From Symsagittifera roscoffensis (lineage: Eukaryota > Xenacoelomorpha > Acoela > Convolutidae), in contig NC_087062.1 of assembly GCF_963678635.1 (NCBI RefSeq), forward strand, positions 27,364,833-27,428,832: a DNA stretch of 64,000 nt, given 5' to 3'. Positions within the stretch are counted from its first letter, which is position 1, and every line of letters begins with the position of its first letter. Positions 1-7,864 of the stretch are shown here, piece after piece. Under the pieces are notes generated by a model. That model saw only the letters and a program-made list of their open reading frames with translations, did no database searches and had not been told where the DNA came from. The position numbers and the translations under genes are program-made.

Positions 1-823
1 ATGAAACTTTTGTTTTGCGGTGTTCGGATGAACCAAAGTGTGACAAGAGATCTCACTTGTGAACATTTTCTTTTTTATCGAAACATATTAACCTAAAATA
101 TAATTAATAAAAATATACTCTTGGTGTGACAAAATTTCTGCAAAATAAGAGATTTTAATCGATTATAATCAATACCAAGAGTTTTTCCGTATGAACTGAA
201 ATCAATTATAATGGATTATAAGAGATATAATAGTTTGGAAAATATCACGACTATAATCGATTGAAAATCTTTTAAACAACTAGTTCCGGTGTAATTACAA
301 AGCAATGTCAAAAACCACAGAATTATCCGTTGTAATTGATTGCTTGAGCCTAAACTTGGATGCGGGTACTATTTATCACCATACTTATATCAGAAACATA
401 ATTTGAACCACAAAATAAAAGTCGTAGGTCGGAGTCGAAGACGAAACTTAAACAATTCAAAGCAAAGTTAAATACACATTCCTAACATAGTCCTAAGCCT
501 GAGACACCTTATTATGATATTAGCCAAAAATAGGAAAAGTAATGTTTTCTGCCTTAAAAACCTGTACAATGACTTGAGTAACTTCATAATTACTAACTAA
601 ACAAAATAACGGTTACATTCATGATATTGTTTGGTTAGATCTATAAAATTAAATGGCTCTTAAGTCATTACCGAATTTTTTTGAGGCTCAAACAGACTTT
701 CCTCTTTTTTCTTGAAGGGATGCCCGCCTGGTGCGAGTTGTAGCTTATACGAAGAAGTGCGACTGGTCGCTTTCGACCAAATGTCGCTTTTAAGGTATTG
801 TCGCCTCACGAACTCTGTCACAG
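1..823. other. No gene seen; probably intron of the coiled-coil gene
   Basis: This stretch is AT-rich, has stops in all frames and shows no coding signal. Because the exon that follows starts at a splice acceptor in mid-protein, the stretch is best read as intron of that plus-strand gene. Earlier exons must lie to the left of the window. No repeat shared with the rest of the window was recognised here. Confidence 0.5.
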
Positions 824-1011
824 GTGACGTCGGCTGAGAGACATGAGAAGCACACGAATGACATTCTGCAGCTGATGGAGGAGGAGAGGGGCAAGATGAT
901 GCGGGAGAGGGAGGAGGGGGAGAGACGGATGGTGGCGGACACTGCCGAGGACTACATGGGGGATGTGCACAGTTCTTGGACCAGGATGGCCGAGGAGAAC
1001 GGAGTCATAAG
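824..1011 (+). CDS. Coiled-coil gene, penultimate exon
   Basis: The exon is open in one frame from acceptor CAG (821-823) to a phase-2 donor AG|GTAAAG. It encodes an acidic and basic helical stretch ending MAEENGVI. Confidence 0.6.
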
Positions 1012-1886
1012 GTAAAGAACAGTGTGAGAGGGGAGGCGAGGGATGTTGAAGTGGGGGCTGTTGATGACAAAATTAGAATAATGAGTCGCATAATCAAAGG
1101 ACAACAAAAACAATGTAATAAGAAAACATTAGTCAAAAATATGTTTTCCTGTGTAGAGGGGCGGATTTTTTCCGAGCACTCCCACGACACTATAAAGACC
1201 CTATTTTGACCTAAGATTTTGCACCGCAGGCAATTTTTTTTGAAAAAAAAAACAAGTAAAAAACCTTTTTGGGCACTTTTTGGACAAACTTGACCAAAAA
1301 ATTGCGTTTTTTTTGGCACGCAGCCCCCTCCGATATTAGTATATATTGGCGCCAAAGGCGCCTTTAGAAAAATTCAAGGGGTGGTCGGCCTAAAATGGAT
1401 TTCATAAAATAATAACCTAGGGAGGACATTTTGGTTGGTGAGGGGTCGAATCCCTGAGGGGCGGACGGGAGAGGGCGTCCGCCCCCCTAAATCCGAATCT
1501 ACCAGTGTGACTCAGTTTTGACTGTATTCTTTGTTTAGATGTTTATAGATCAAATTCATTGGTTAAAAAACAATAGCTTGGAACAGTAACTAAAGAAATT
1601 TTTGATACGACATACTCTACTAATTAATTTTTTTTGTTGTTAACGAACATCAAAGTCCAACTTGATCTTTTTCAGGTTCAACATTGAGAAACTGAAACTG
1701 GAATGCCGACTACTGGAACAAGAGACGAGGAGTTTGAAGTCGGATATCAAGGAACGAGTGAAGAAACCCACTTCCAATGTACGCAATGTCATTTATCCTC
1801 AGCTTTTCAGGGCTAAAACGGTCTGTGCGCCTGATGATGATGTAGTTCTGGACATACCCACTCAAAAGACTAATTTAGTGTTTTAA
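824..1886 (+). CDS. Coiled-coil protein, last two exons (5' end outside window)
   Basis: Two plus-strand exons join in frame. Exon A (824-1011) follows acceptor CTGTCACAG and ends AG|GTAAAG in phase 2. Exon B (1676-1886) follows the strong acceptor TCTTTTTCAG and ends in TAA. Together they give about 132 residues of a C-terminus. The first 100 residues are dominated by Glu, Arg, Lys and Met with heptad-like spacing (LQLMEEERGKMMRERE; then FNIEKLKLECRLLEQE), so a long coiled coil is expected. The last 40 residues are not helical in character. The make-up resembles ciliary or basal-body coiled-coil proteins (CCDC/DUF4515 type), but I do not recognise the family and give no symbol. A MITE remnant lies in the intron between the exons. 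The gene converges on the minus-strand gene ending at 7058. Confidence 0.6.
1150..1500. mobile_element. Degenerate hAT-type MITE in the intron
   Basis: It aligns along its length with the better preserved copies at 12783-13150 and 39208-39630. Shared blocks are the terminal GGGGCGGAT, the internal GCACCGCAGGCAA, TATATTGGCGCCAAAGGCGC, and the closing GGGCGTCCGCCCCCC. The right end is mutated (AAATCCGAATCT instead of AAATCCGCCCCTG), so the target duplication cannot be read. It has no coding capacity. Confidence 0.6.
1676..1886 (+). CDS. Coiled-coil gene, terminal exon with stop
   Basis: The exon starts after TTTTTCAG at 1675, completes the split Arg codon, and is open to TAA at 1884-1886. The N-terminal half is helical (KLKLECRLLEQE). 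The C-terminal half is a non-helical tail ending in NLVF. Confidence 0.6.
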
Positions 1887-2076
1887 CTTAGGAGTGTATA
1901 TCAAGTTAATGGAATATTTTTGCTGTTAGCTAATTTTAAAAAAAATGATAATAGTTTGCCAAGTACAGAACAAATCTTTTTTTTGGATTAAAGAGTCGGA
2001 AAGGAAATTGGAGATCATCGAAAAATCAATCCAATTATTTACTGGTTTGAATACAGCAGTATGATAATAATTAAAC

Positions 2077-2082
2077 AATAAA
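2077..2082 (+). terminator. Poly(A) signal AATAAA of the coiled-coil gene
   Basis: A canonical AATAAA lies about 190 bases after the TAA stop at 1884-1886 and before the copia insertion at 2158. It is a plausible 3' end for the plus-strand gene. Confidence 0.55.
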
Positions 2083-2157
2083 AGCTATATTGAACATTTT
2101 AAATAAAACTTTTAAATTGCGAGGTGAAATAAATTTGAAGGTTAAGCAAGACACTCC

Positions 2158-2495
2158 TGTTAAGATTCAGAGTTAGAGCAAGTAGGACTAGGGGATAGAG
2201 GTTTGAGAGTTATCTGAGGTTTCAACTGAGGAGAGAGAAGAGATACTGATTGTTGAAGAATGAATTGAGATTGTGTTTTTAAAATGACACGACAAACTGA
2301 GCATCAAATAGTACCAGTTAATTAATTACCAGTTAAATAATTAGTTTATCAAATACCAGCAGACCAGTTGACCTTGTCTGAGTGCATTGAGTTTTATACC
2401 AGTTGAACTTTAATTAGGTTTCTATTGCTCAAGTCTGACCTTGAGTTTGGTCTGGTATTTCACTAGTCTGGCATTGAGCTCGTCTGTCCTCAACA
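2158..2495 (-). repeat. 3' LTR of the copia element
   Basis: This direct repeat of 6692-7029 has TG and CA ends. The only difference I see is one A/C change near the sequence GTTGAACTTTAATTA. It serves as the 3' LTR because the element reads leftwards. Confidence 0.97.
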
Positions 2496-2504
2496 CCCCC
2501 ACTC
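2496..2504 (-). promoter_or_regulatory. Polypurine tract of the copia element
   Basis: On the minus strand GAGTGGGGG abuts the 3' LTR directly, where the plus-strand primer of an LTR element is expected. Confidence 0.8.
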
Positions 2505-2733
2505 AGGCTGAATTGGCTTTGTCCAATGTCAGGCTGCAACCCATCAGCGTTCGACGATGTTGATCCACCTTTGCCTTGCTCAGGGATTTCGTCAACAAGT
2601 CAGCCTCCATGTTTTCGGTTGGACAGTACTCGAGCGCAAATGTTCCATCCTCGACCCGCTCTCGGACAAAGTGATACTTGACATCAATGTGCTTTGTACG
2701 CTTCTGCATTACGGGATTTTTGCACATCTTGAT
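2503..2733 (-). CDS. pol: C-terminal RNase H tail of copia Pol, after in-frame TGA
   Basis: This continues the Pol frame directly after the TGA at 2734-2736. It encodes the end of the RNase H domain, with the copia-typical KHIDVKYHFVRE and a tail containing ADLLTKSL, and ends in TGA at 2503-2505. The residue replaced by the stop follows DNQS, a place where copia RNase H has a small residue. The tail is needed for a complete RNase H fold. The stop is therefore either a recent mutation or is read through. Confidence 0.9.
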   Translation of the reverse strand: MKMCKNPVMQKRTKHIDVKYHFVRERVEDGTFALEYCPTENMEADLLTKSLSKAKVDQHRRTLMGCSLTLDKANSA

Positions 2734-5700
2734 TCAGCTCTGGTTGTCCTCGTTGATCACAGTTGGACCATCACACGTCATATCCATCTCATTGAGTAGG
2801 GATCGTAAGTAGAGGCCTTCCTGAACAGCCGCTGCCATTGCTTGATACTCAGCTTCGCTGGTAGATATTGCTGCAGTAGGTTGCTTCTTGGTACTCCAGC
2901 TGATTGCTGCTCCTGACCGCTGCACATGAAAACTGTAGCCTGTTGTTGACCTTCTGTCATCAACGTCACCAGCCCAGTCAGCATCTGCTGAACCATAAAG
3001 GTTGAACCCATCAGGATCTTTGATGTAGCACAGCTCCAGATCTTTGGTTCCTTTCAGGTATCGCAGTACTCTCTTAGCAGCCACCCAGTGTGTTCTCCCA
3101 GGATTCTCCAGAAACCGTGAAAGTTGAGTCACAGTAGCTAGGATGTCTGGCCTCGTTTGCTTGGCTATGTACAATAACGAGCCCACTATGCCTCTGTAGT
3201 CCTCACGCTGCATTGCCACTGCTTCTTCTGAGCCCGCTCCAGGGCAGTCCTTCTTCGTCAACTGAGTGCTGATATCAGCTGGTGTCCCTACTGGTTTGCA
3301 GTCAGCCAACCCAAAGCGCTCCAAGCAGTCTTCAATGTAGCGAGACTGATTCACAGTGACAGAACCAGGTGCCCGTTTGACCTGCATTTTCAAAAACCAG
3401 GCTAATGGACCGCGATCATCCATCTTGAATCGGTCAGTGAATCGGTCCCTCACCCTGTCAACTTCTGCTTGCAGTTTGCAGCCAATGATGATATCATCCA
3501 CCCATACTAGAACATAGATCATAGCATCATCCATTCCCCTCATCGTGAACAAACAGAAGTCATTGGTGCTTCGAGTGAAACCAGTCTCCAGAAGAAACGT
3601 GCTCAGCGTCTGGTACCAGTCCCTTCCTGCCTGCTTCAGCCCATAGATACTGCGTTGTAGCAAACACACTTGGTTGTCCCCGCTGCTGAACCCCTCGGGC
3701 TGTTCCATATACACAGTTTCTGTTAACGGCGAGTTGAGGAAGGCTGACTTCACGTCCATCTGATGAAGTACAAGATCATCTTGCGCTCCCAAAGCCAGTA
3801 GTATTCTCTTTGTTTCTGGTTTACAGGTTGGCGCAAAGGTCTCATTGAAGTCCAGTCCTTCCACTTGCATAAAACCCTTCACCACGTATCTGGCTTTAAA
3901 CCGCTCCACTTGTCCCATTGCATCTCTCTTCACAGCAAGCACCCAGCGTCCAGGAATGACCTTGCGAGAATTTGGTCTATCAACAAGTGTCCAGGTGCCC
4001 ATTGCCTTCAGTGACTGCACCTCCAAAGCCATAGCTGCTAGCCACTGCTCCCTTTCTGGTCCAGATACTGCTTCCAAGTAGCTTCTTGGCTCTTGTGCTA
4101 TCACTGAAGCATGAGTGTAAGCCAGTCCGTATCGGATGGGAGGGTTCCGCGTTCTAGTTGACCGCTGCTCTGGAATCTCTGTTGGCCTCTGCTCTGGAGG
4201 CTCTGTGGAAGGTGGTTCCAATTCTTCAGTCTCGACTGGGTCATCTTCCGTAACCCCCACTGAAGCTGCTGCTCCACTATCATTCGCTTTATTGGTAGAC
4301 TCAGTGATGGTCTTCGTGCTAGTTTCCTCTACATCAATGCATCCCTCGATTGATAGACCCAGTGTTTGTGACTGCTCACTGTCTACCAGAAAGTCGTCTG
4401 GAATGATGTCTTCATTGAACGTCACGCTTCTTGCTCGTACCACTCGCTTTGTCTCCAGGTCCATCAGCAAGTAGGCTTTGCTCTCCTCGTCATAACCAAT
4501 GAACTTGCTCTTCTTGCCTTTCGGATCCAGTTTCCGCCGGTTTCCTCTGTCCAGGTAGTACGCCAGGCATCCGAACACTCGCAGGTAGTTGACTTTCGAT
4601 GGCTTCCCATAATGCATCTCCATTGATGAAATGCGATGCTCATTGCTGGATGTAGGACACAAGTTGCGAACCCTGACTGCCGTTGACATTGCTCGTACCC
4701 AGAACATCTTTGAGAGCTTTGCATCGGCCAGTAGACATCGAGTCATCTCAGTTATCACCCTGTTGTACCTCTCTGCCACGCCATTCTGTTGCGGAGTATT
4801 AGGTACTGTAAACTCCTGTTTCACCTGCATTTCTCTACAGAACATCCGAAAAGCATTCGACGAATACTCACCTCCGTTGTCAGTTCTCAAGCACTTCGGT
4901 GTTCCGTGCTCAGCTACAAAGTCTTTGAACTTCGAAAGAGTATCGCTCTTCTTAACCAGGTACTTGACCACTGCCAGACGGCTGAAGTCATCAATGAAGC
5001 TCACGGCATAGCGCGCTCCATGCATACTCGCAACTTCAAATGGTCCCTGGATGTCGCTGAAGACCCGCTGCCCCACTGCAGTTGCCCTGTTCTCTGTCTT
5101 CTTTGGCATTGCTACTTCGTGCATCTTCGAAGCTGTGCACACTTCGCAGAACCCTAGCTCGCCGACATCAACAACTGATATTAGATCATGCTTGTTGAGA
5201 TGCCCCAGCCTTCGGTGCCACAGCATTGCACTACTTGTCTCCATCTTCGCTTTCGTAGCTAGAGTCATCGCGTTCCTCTTGAACTTGCACTCCAGGAAGA
5301 AAAGCTTGCCGCGCTGCTTCACTGGTAGCCGTCGACCATCCGGTGCCACAAGATGAGAAGAGTCTGATGTAAAGCTGAAACTAGACCCTCTAGCTATTGC
5401 TGAGCTCACACTCATCAGATTCACGTTGTAGCTCGGCACAAACAGCACATTGTGGAAAGTGTAGCTCCTCGTCACATCTTGACAGTCTCGTATGTCCACT
5501 TCCACCGAGCCTATGCCCTCAATCTTTGATATTGTACCGTTCGGATTCTCAACTGTTGTCCCCTCATCCCATTTCTCAAAGCTTGAGAAGACAGCCTTGT
5601 CGCGCACTACATGATCGGTGCATCCCGTATCCACAATGAGATCATCTCCCTTCATTGAGGTTGTTGCACAACAACTGAAGAACCCTGTCTTTGCCTGCTT

Positions 5701-5754
5701 GCAGTCCCTTGCAAAGTGTCCTTGTTGTCCACACTTGAACCACCCTTGCTTCCT
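2734..5754 (-). CDS. pol: Copia Pol: second zinc knuckle, protease, integrase, RT, RNase H
   Basis: The frame is open from just after the TGA closing Gag (5755-5757) to the TGA at 2734-2736. Domains in order are: a second CCHC knuckle (WFKCGQQGHFARDC); an aspartic protease core (IVDTGC); an integrase with an HHCC zinc site (WHRRLGHL ... FCEVC) and a catalytic D, D, E set (FSDIQGPF, RTDNGGEYS, QQNGVAERYNR); a copia-type RT with VWVDDIIIG as the YVDD-equivalent box; and an RNase H start (GSADADWAGD, EAEYQAMA). Its first ATG is at 5655, but that lies inside the knuckle-protease linker and is not a likely independent start. It is more likely made as a Gag-Pol fusion. All catalytic residues I can check are present. 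Confidence 0.95.
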   Translation of the reverse strand, partial: RKQGWFKCGQQGHFARDCKQAKTGFFSCCATTSMKGDDLIVDTGCTDHVVRDKAVFSSFEKWDEGTTVENPNGTISKIEGIGSVEVDIRDCQDVTRSYTFHNVLFVPSYNVNLMSVSSAIARGSSFSFTSDSSHLVAPDGRRLPVKQRGKLFFLECKFKRNAMTLATKAKMETSSAMLWHRRLGHLNKHDLISVVDVGELGFCEVCTASKMHEVAMPKKTENRATAVGQRVFSDIQGPFEVASMHGARYAVSFIDDFSRLAVVKYLVKKSDTLSKFKDFVAEHGTPKCLRTDNGGEYSSNAFRMFCREMQVKQEFTVPNTPQQNGVAERYNRVITEMTRCLLADAKLSKMFWVRAMSTAVRVRNLCPTSSNEHRISSMEMHYGKPSKVNYLRVFGCLAYYLDRGNRRKLDPKGKKSKFIGYDEESKAYLLMDLETKRVVRARSVTFNEDIIPDDFLVDSEQSQTLGLSIEGCIDVEETSTKTITESTNKANDSGAAASVGVTEDDPVETEELEPPSTEPPEQRPTEIPEQRSTRTRNPPIRYGLAYTHASVIAQEPRSYLEAVSGPEREQWLAAMALEVQSLKAMGTWTLVDRPNSRKVIPGRWVLAVKRDAMGQVERFKARYVVKGFMQVEGLDFNETFAPTCKPETKRILLALGAQDDLVLHQMDVKSAFLNSPLTETVYMEQPEGFSSGDNQVCLLQRSIYGLKQAGRDWYQTLSTFLLETGFTRSTNDFCLFTMRGMDDAMIYVLVWVDDIIIGCKLQAEVDRVRDRFTDRFKMDDRGPLAWFLKMQVKRAPGSVTVNQSRYIEDCLERFGLADCKPVGTPADISTQLTKKDCPGAGSEEAVAMQREDYRGIVGSLLYIAKQTRPDILATVTQLSRFLENPGRTHWVAAKRVLRYLKGTKDLELCYIKDPDGFNLYGSADADWAGDVDDRRSTTGYSFHVQRSGAAISWSTKKQPTAAISTSEAEYQAMAAAVQEGLYLRSLLNEMDMTCDGPTVINEDNQS

Positions 5755-6594
5755 TCAAGTTGGACCACTTGCTTCATTCGAGCCACTGCCTCGAGCACCA
5801 GATTGACCACTGTCACTTCTGGATCTGCAATCTCTTGCCAAATGACCCTTCTGACCGCACACAAAACAGCCACCACCCGACGCTCCTTTCTTCTTCCTCA
5901 CAGCTTGCATAGCTATGTGTCCATTCCCAGTCTTCTCTCCACATCGAGCTCGTCTCGAGTCATCATAGTTCCTCAACCTCGTTCTCAGCTCTGTAAAAGT
6001 CTTGGCCGGCTGGAAGCTCTCCTGCACCACGAAATGCTCAAAGCTGTCAGGCAGTCCGTTGATCACGAGCGCATTGAAGAGTGTGTCCGTAATTGCTTCC
6101 CCAGCTTCACTCAGCCGCGTCATCAGCTCTTGACTTCGAACGAAGTAGTCATCGAGATCCTCCTCTGATCCTAGGCGCAGCTTCGCAAGCTGGCCTACTA
6201 GACTGACCACTGTAGGCCTCTCCACACTGTAAAACTTCTCTTGCAGCAGTCTCCAGGCCTTCGTCCCATCGCCATAGCCATCCGCAGCCACGCAGTCGTT
6301 CTTGATGTACATCAGTGTGGTGTTGTTCAGGACCAGAGCTAGATGTGACCACACTGTGTTTCGGTTGTCTTTCCTCTGCTGGATCAGCACAGCTCGCTCC
6401 TGCATCTTGGTGTTGTACGCCGTCATCTGGTCAGCATTCGGATTCTCAGGTAGCGTAGGTTCAGCTTCTGGTAGATCGTCATTGCCCATCACAGTCCTGA
6501 ACAGGCCTTTGGTATGCATCAGTGCCACAAACTTCGTCGACCAAGCTGGAAAATCTTCAGACTTTCCACTGAATCCAGCCAGTTTCAAGTCCAT
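5755..6594 (-). CDS. gag: Copia Gag with one CCHC knuckle, ends at TGA
   Basis: The frame is open from 6648, but the ATG at 6594 (MDLKLAGFSGKSEDFPAW) is the likely start because copia Gag (UBN2/DUF4219 group) begins this way. The body carries the usual W..W pattern (FPAWSTKF, AWRLLQEKFY, DLDDYFVRSQELMTRL) and ends with a zinc knuckle CFVCGQKGHLARDC. The TGA at 5755-5757 is in the same frame as Pol, and a second knuckle lies just beyond it. Gag (about 279 residues) is therefore separated from Pol by a stop and not by a frameshift. Gag builds the cytoplasmic virus-like particle that packages the element RNA. Confidence 0.92.
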   Translation of the reverse strand: MDLKLAGFSGKSEDFPAWSTKFVALMHTKGLFRTVMGNDDLPEAEPTLPENPNADQMTAYNTKMQERAVLIQQRKDNRNTVWSHLALVLNNTTLMYIKNDCVAADGYGDGTKAWRLLQEKFYSVERPTVVSLVGQLAKLRLGSEEDLDDYFVRSQELMTRLSEAGEAITDTLFNALVINGLPDSFEHFVVQESFQPAKTFTELRTRLRNYDDSRRARCGEKTGNGHIAMQAVRKKKGASGGGCFVCGQKGHLARDCRSRSDSGQSGARGSGSNEASGPT

Positions 6595-6677
6595 CTCTGC
6601 TTTGCTAAAGGCTAGATAAAAGCTAAAAAAAACTCTGACAGAAATCAAATAATTATTAAATCAAAAAGTTTAGAAAT

Positions 6678-6691
6678 CTGGGCCCATAACC
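6678..6691 (-). promoter_or_regulatory. Primer binding site, initiator-Met tRNA internal (half-tRNA) type
   Basis: The minus-strand GGTTATGGGCCCAG follows the 5' LTR directly. It is complementary to the anticodon arm of initiator tRNA-Met (CTGGGCCCATAACC), and not to the tRNA 3' end. Drosophila copia primes from a 5' half of the same tRNA, so this element uses the half-tRNA mode. Confidence 0.85.
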
Positions 6692-7029
6692 TGTTAAGAT
6701 TCAGAGTTAGAGCAAGTAGGACTAGGGGATAGAGGTTTGAGAGTTATCTGAGGTTTCAACTGAGGAGAGAGAAGAGATACTGATTGTTGAAGAATGAATT
6801 GAGATTGTGTTTTTAAAATGACACGACAAACTGAGCATCAAATAGTACCAGTTAATTAATTACCAGTTAAATAATTAGTTTATCAAATACCAGCAGACCA
6901 GTTGACCTTGTCTGAGTGCATTGAGTTTTATACCAGTTGACCTTTAATTAGGTTTCTATTGCTCAAGTCTGACCTTGAGTTTGGTCTGGTATTTCACTAG
7001 TCTGGCATTGAGCTCGTCTGTCCTCAACA
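6692..7029 (-). repeat. 5' LTR of the copia element
   Basis: This direct repeat of 2158-2495 is followed at 7030-7034 by target duplication ACTCC. It should carry the element promoter, read leftwards, but I cannot assign a TATA box with confidence. Confidence 0.97.
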
Positions 7030-7057
7030 ACTCCAACTTCGAAGTTTAATTTCTTGT

Positions 7058-7864
7058 TTATAAGCGTCTGAATTGATTGCGGGTACTTTCGTATTGGTCA
7101 AAATGAAACTCTAAATCATCGTTTTCTATCGTTGGCTCAACCTCTTCGCATAACCAAGACTGCTCGGTACAAATCACGCTGATTTTAAACCACTCGTAAG
7201 TCAAATATGACCTCAATTGGCCTCGTGTGACTCTAGAGAGTTCTCGGTTTAACACTAGGGGGTAAATGAAGTTTTCTTCGCCACCAATATCTTCTCTAAT
7301 GAAGAGGGGTCCCGGCCCATAGCCCACTTGAAGGATGACGCTTGCACATAAAGATGGAATGCGTTTTGCCTAAAGTAAGAAGTTGTGATTGACATAAAAA
7401 CTAAAATATCCCTCTATTCTCTCAAAAGAGTGAAAGTTTTTTGTTAGGAATGGTGGACTCGAATCGACTAGGTACTTTAAATCCCGAAAAAAAAGAGGCT
7501 TACCGGCAACCTTTTTTTGCTAAATTTTGTCTCCAGTAGGCAAAATTTTAGCACGCTTGGTGCTGTCAGATTGCCTGAACACGGCATCTGCGTTGTGATA
7601 GCTTGACACGATCTTCAAAACTTCATCTCAAAATAAGTTGGGATTTACTTCCATTGGTTTTGGACGAGAAGTTAAGGTTGCTCCTATTTTCCAAAAGGCC
7701 ATTGCTTCGAAACTTAAAACGACTTACGTATATCCAGTTGAGTTGCTTGATGTGATGATTTCTAAAGTTTGTGACTTTGTTGTAGTAAGCTATTGCAGAG
7801 AGACCTGCTTTGTTCTGTCCTTGTTCCCTGTATTGCGCCACTTGTAAGCCACAGCACCATAAAC
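7058..7864 (-). CDS. Unrecognised gene, last two coding exons
   Basis: Two minus-strand exons join in phase. Exon 1 (7864-7728) follows acceptor TTTTATAG, begins in mid-codon (two bases) and ends ATATAC|GTAAGT. Exon 2 (7369-7058) follows acceptor TACTTTAG, starts on a codon boundary and is open to TAA at 7060-7058. About 148 residues are encoded, with balanced composition unlike the surrounding AT-rich noise (for example QYREQGQNKAGLSAIAYY; GPGPLFIREDIGGEENF; LTYEWFKISVICTEQSWLCE). I do not recognise the family. A weak resemblance to type I periplasmic/ANF-receptor folds (YEWFKISVIC) is not enough to call. Upstream exons at higher coordinates were not found. The copia element begins 28 bp after the stop, so it sits in the 3' UTR. 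Confidence 0.5.

Larger units (their letters stand above)
2158..7029 (-). mobile_element. Complete, young Ty1/copia LTR retrotransposon
   Basis: The 4872-bp element is on the minus strand. Its two 338-bp LTRs (2158-2495 and 6692-7029) begin TG, end CA, and differ at one base by eye. A perfect 5-bp duplication ACTCC flanks it (2153-2157 and 7030-7034). Order on the minus strand is 5' LTR, primer binding site, Gag with CCHC knuckles, aspartic protease, integrase, reverse transcriptase, RNase H, polypurine tract, 3' LTR. Integrase before RT is the Ty1/copia order. The reading frame is continuous from about 6594 to 2503 except for two TGA codons (5755-5757 and 2734-2736). LTR identity and the intact duplication point to recent insertion. 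It is one of few elements here with long uninterrupted coding frames. Confidence 0.97.

Noticed and set aside
1005-1355. Minus-strand open frame of 116 codons overlapping the MITE remnant
   Set aside because: It spans intron, MITE and exon sequence antisense to the coiled-coil gene. Its Cys/Phe-rich translation comes from the MITE and poly-T tracts.
4136-5806. Several long plus-strand open frames (100-126 codons) opposite the copia pol gene
   Set aside because: They are antisense shadows of a well-conserved coding region and have no domain content of their own.
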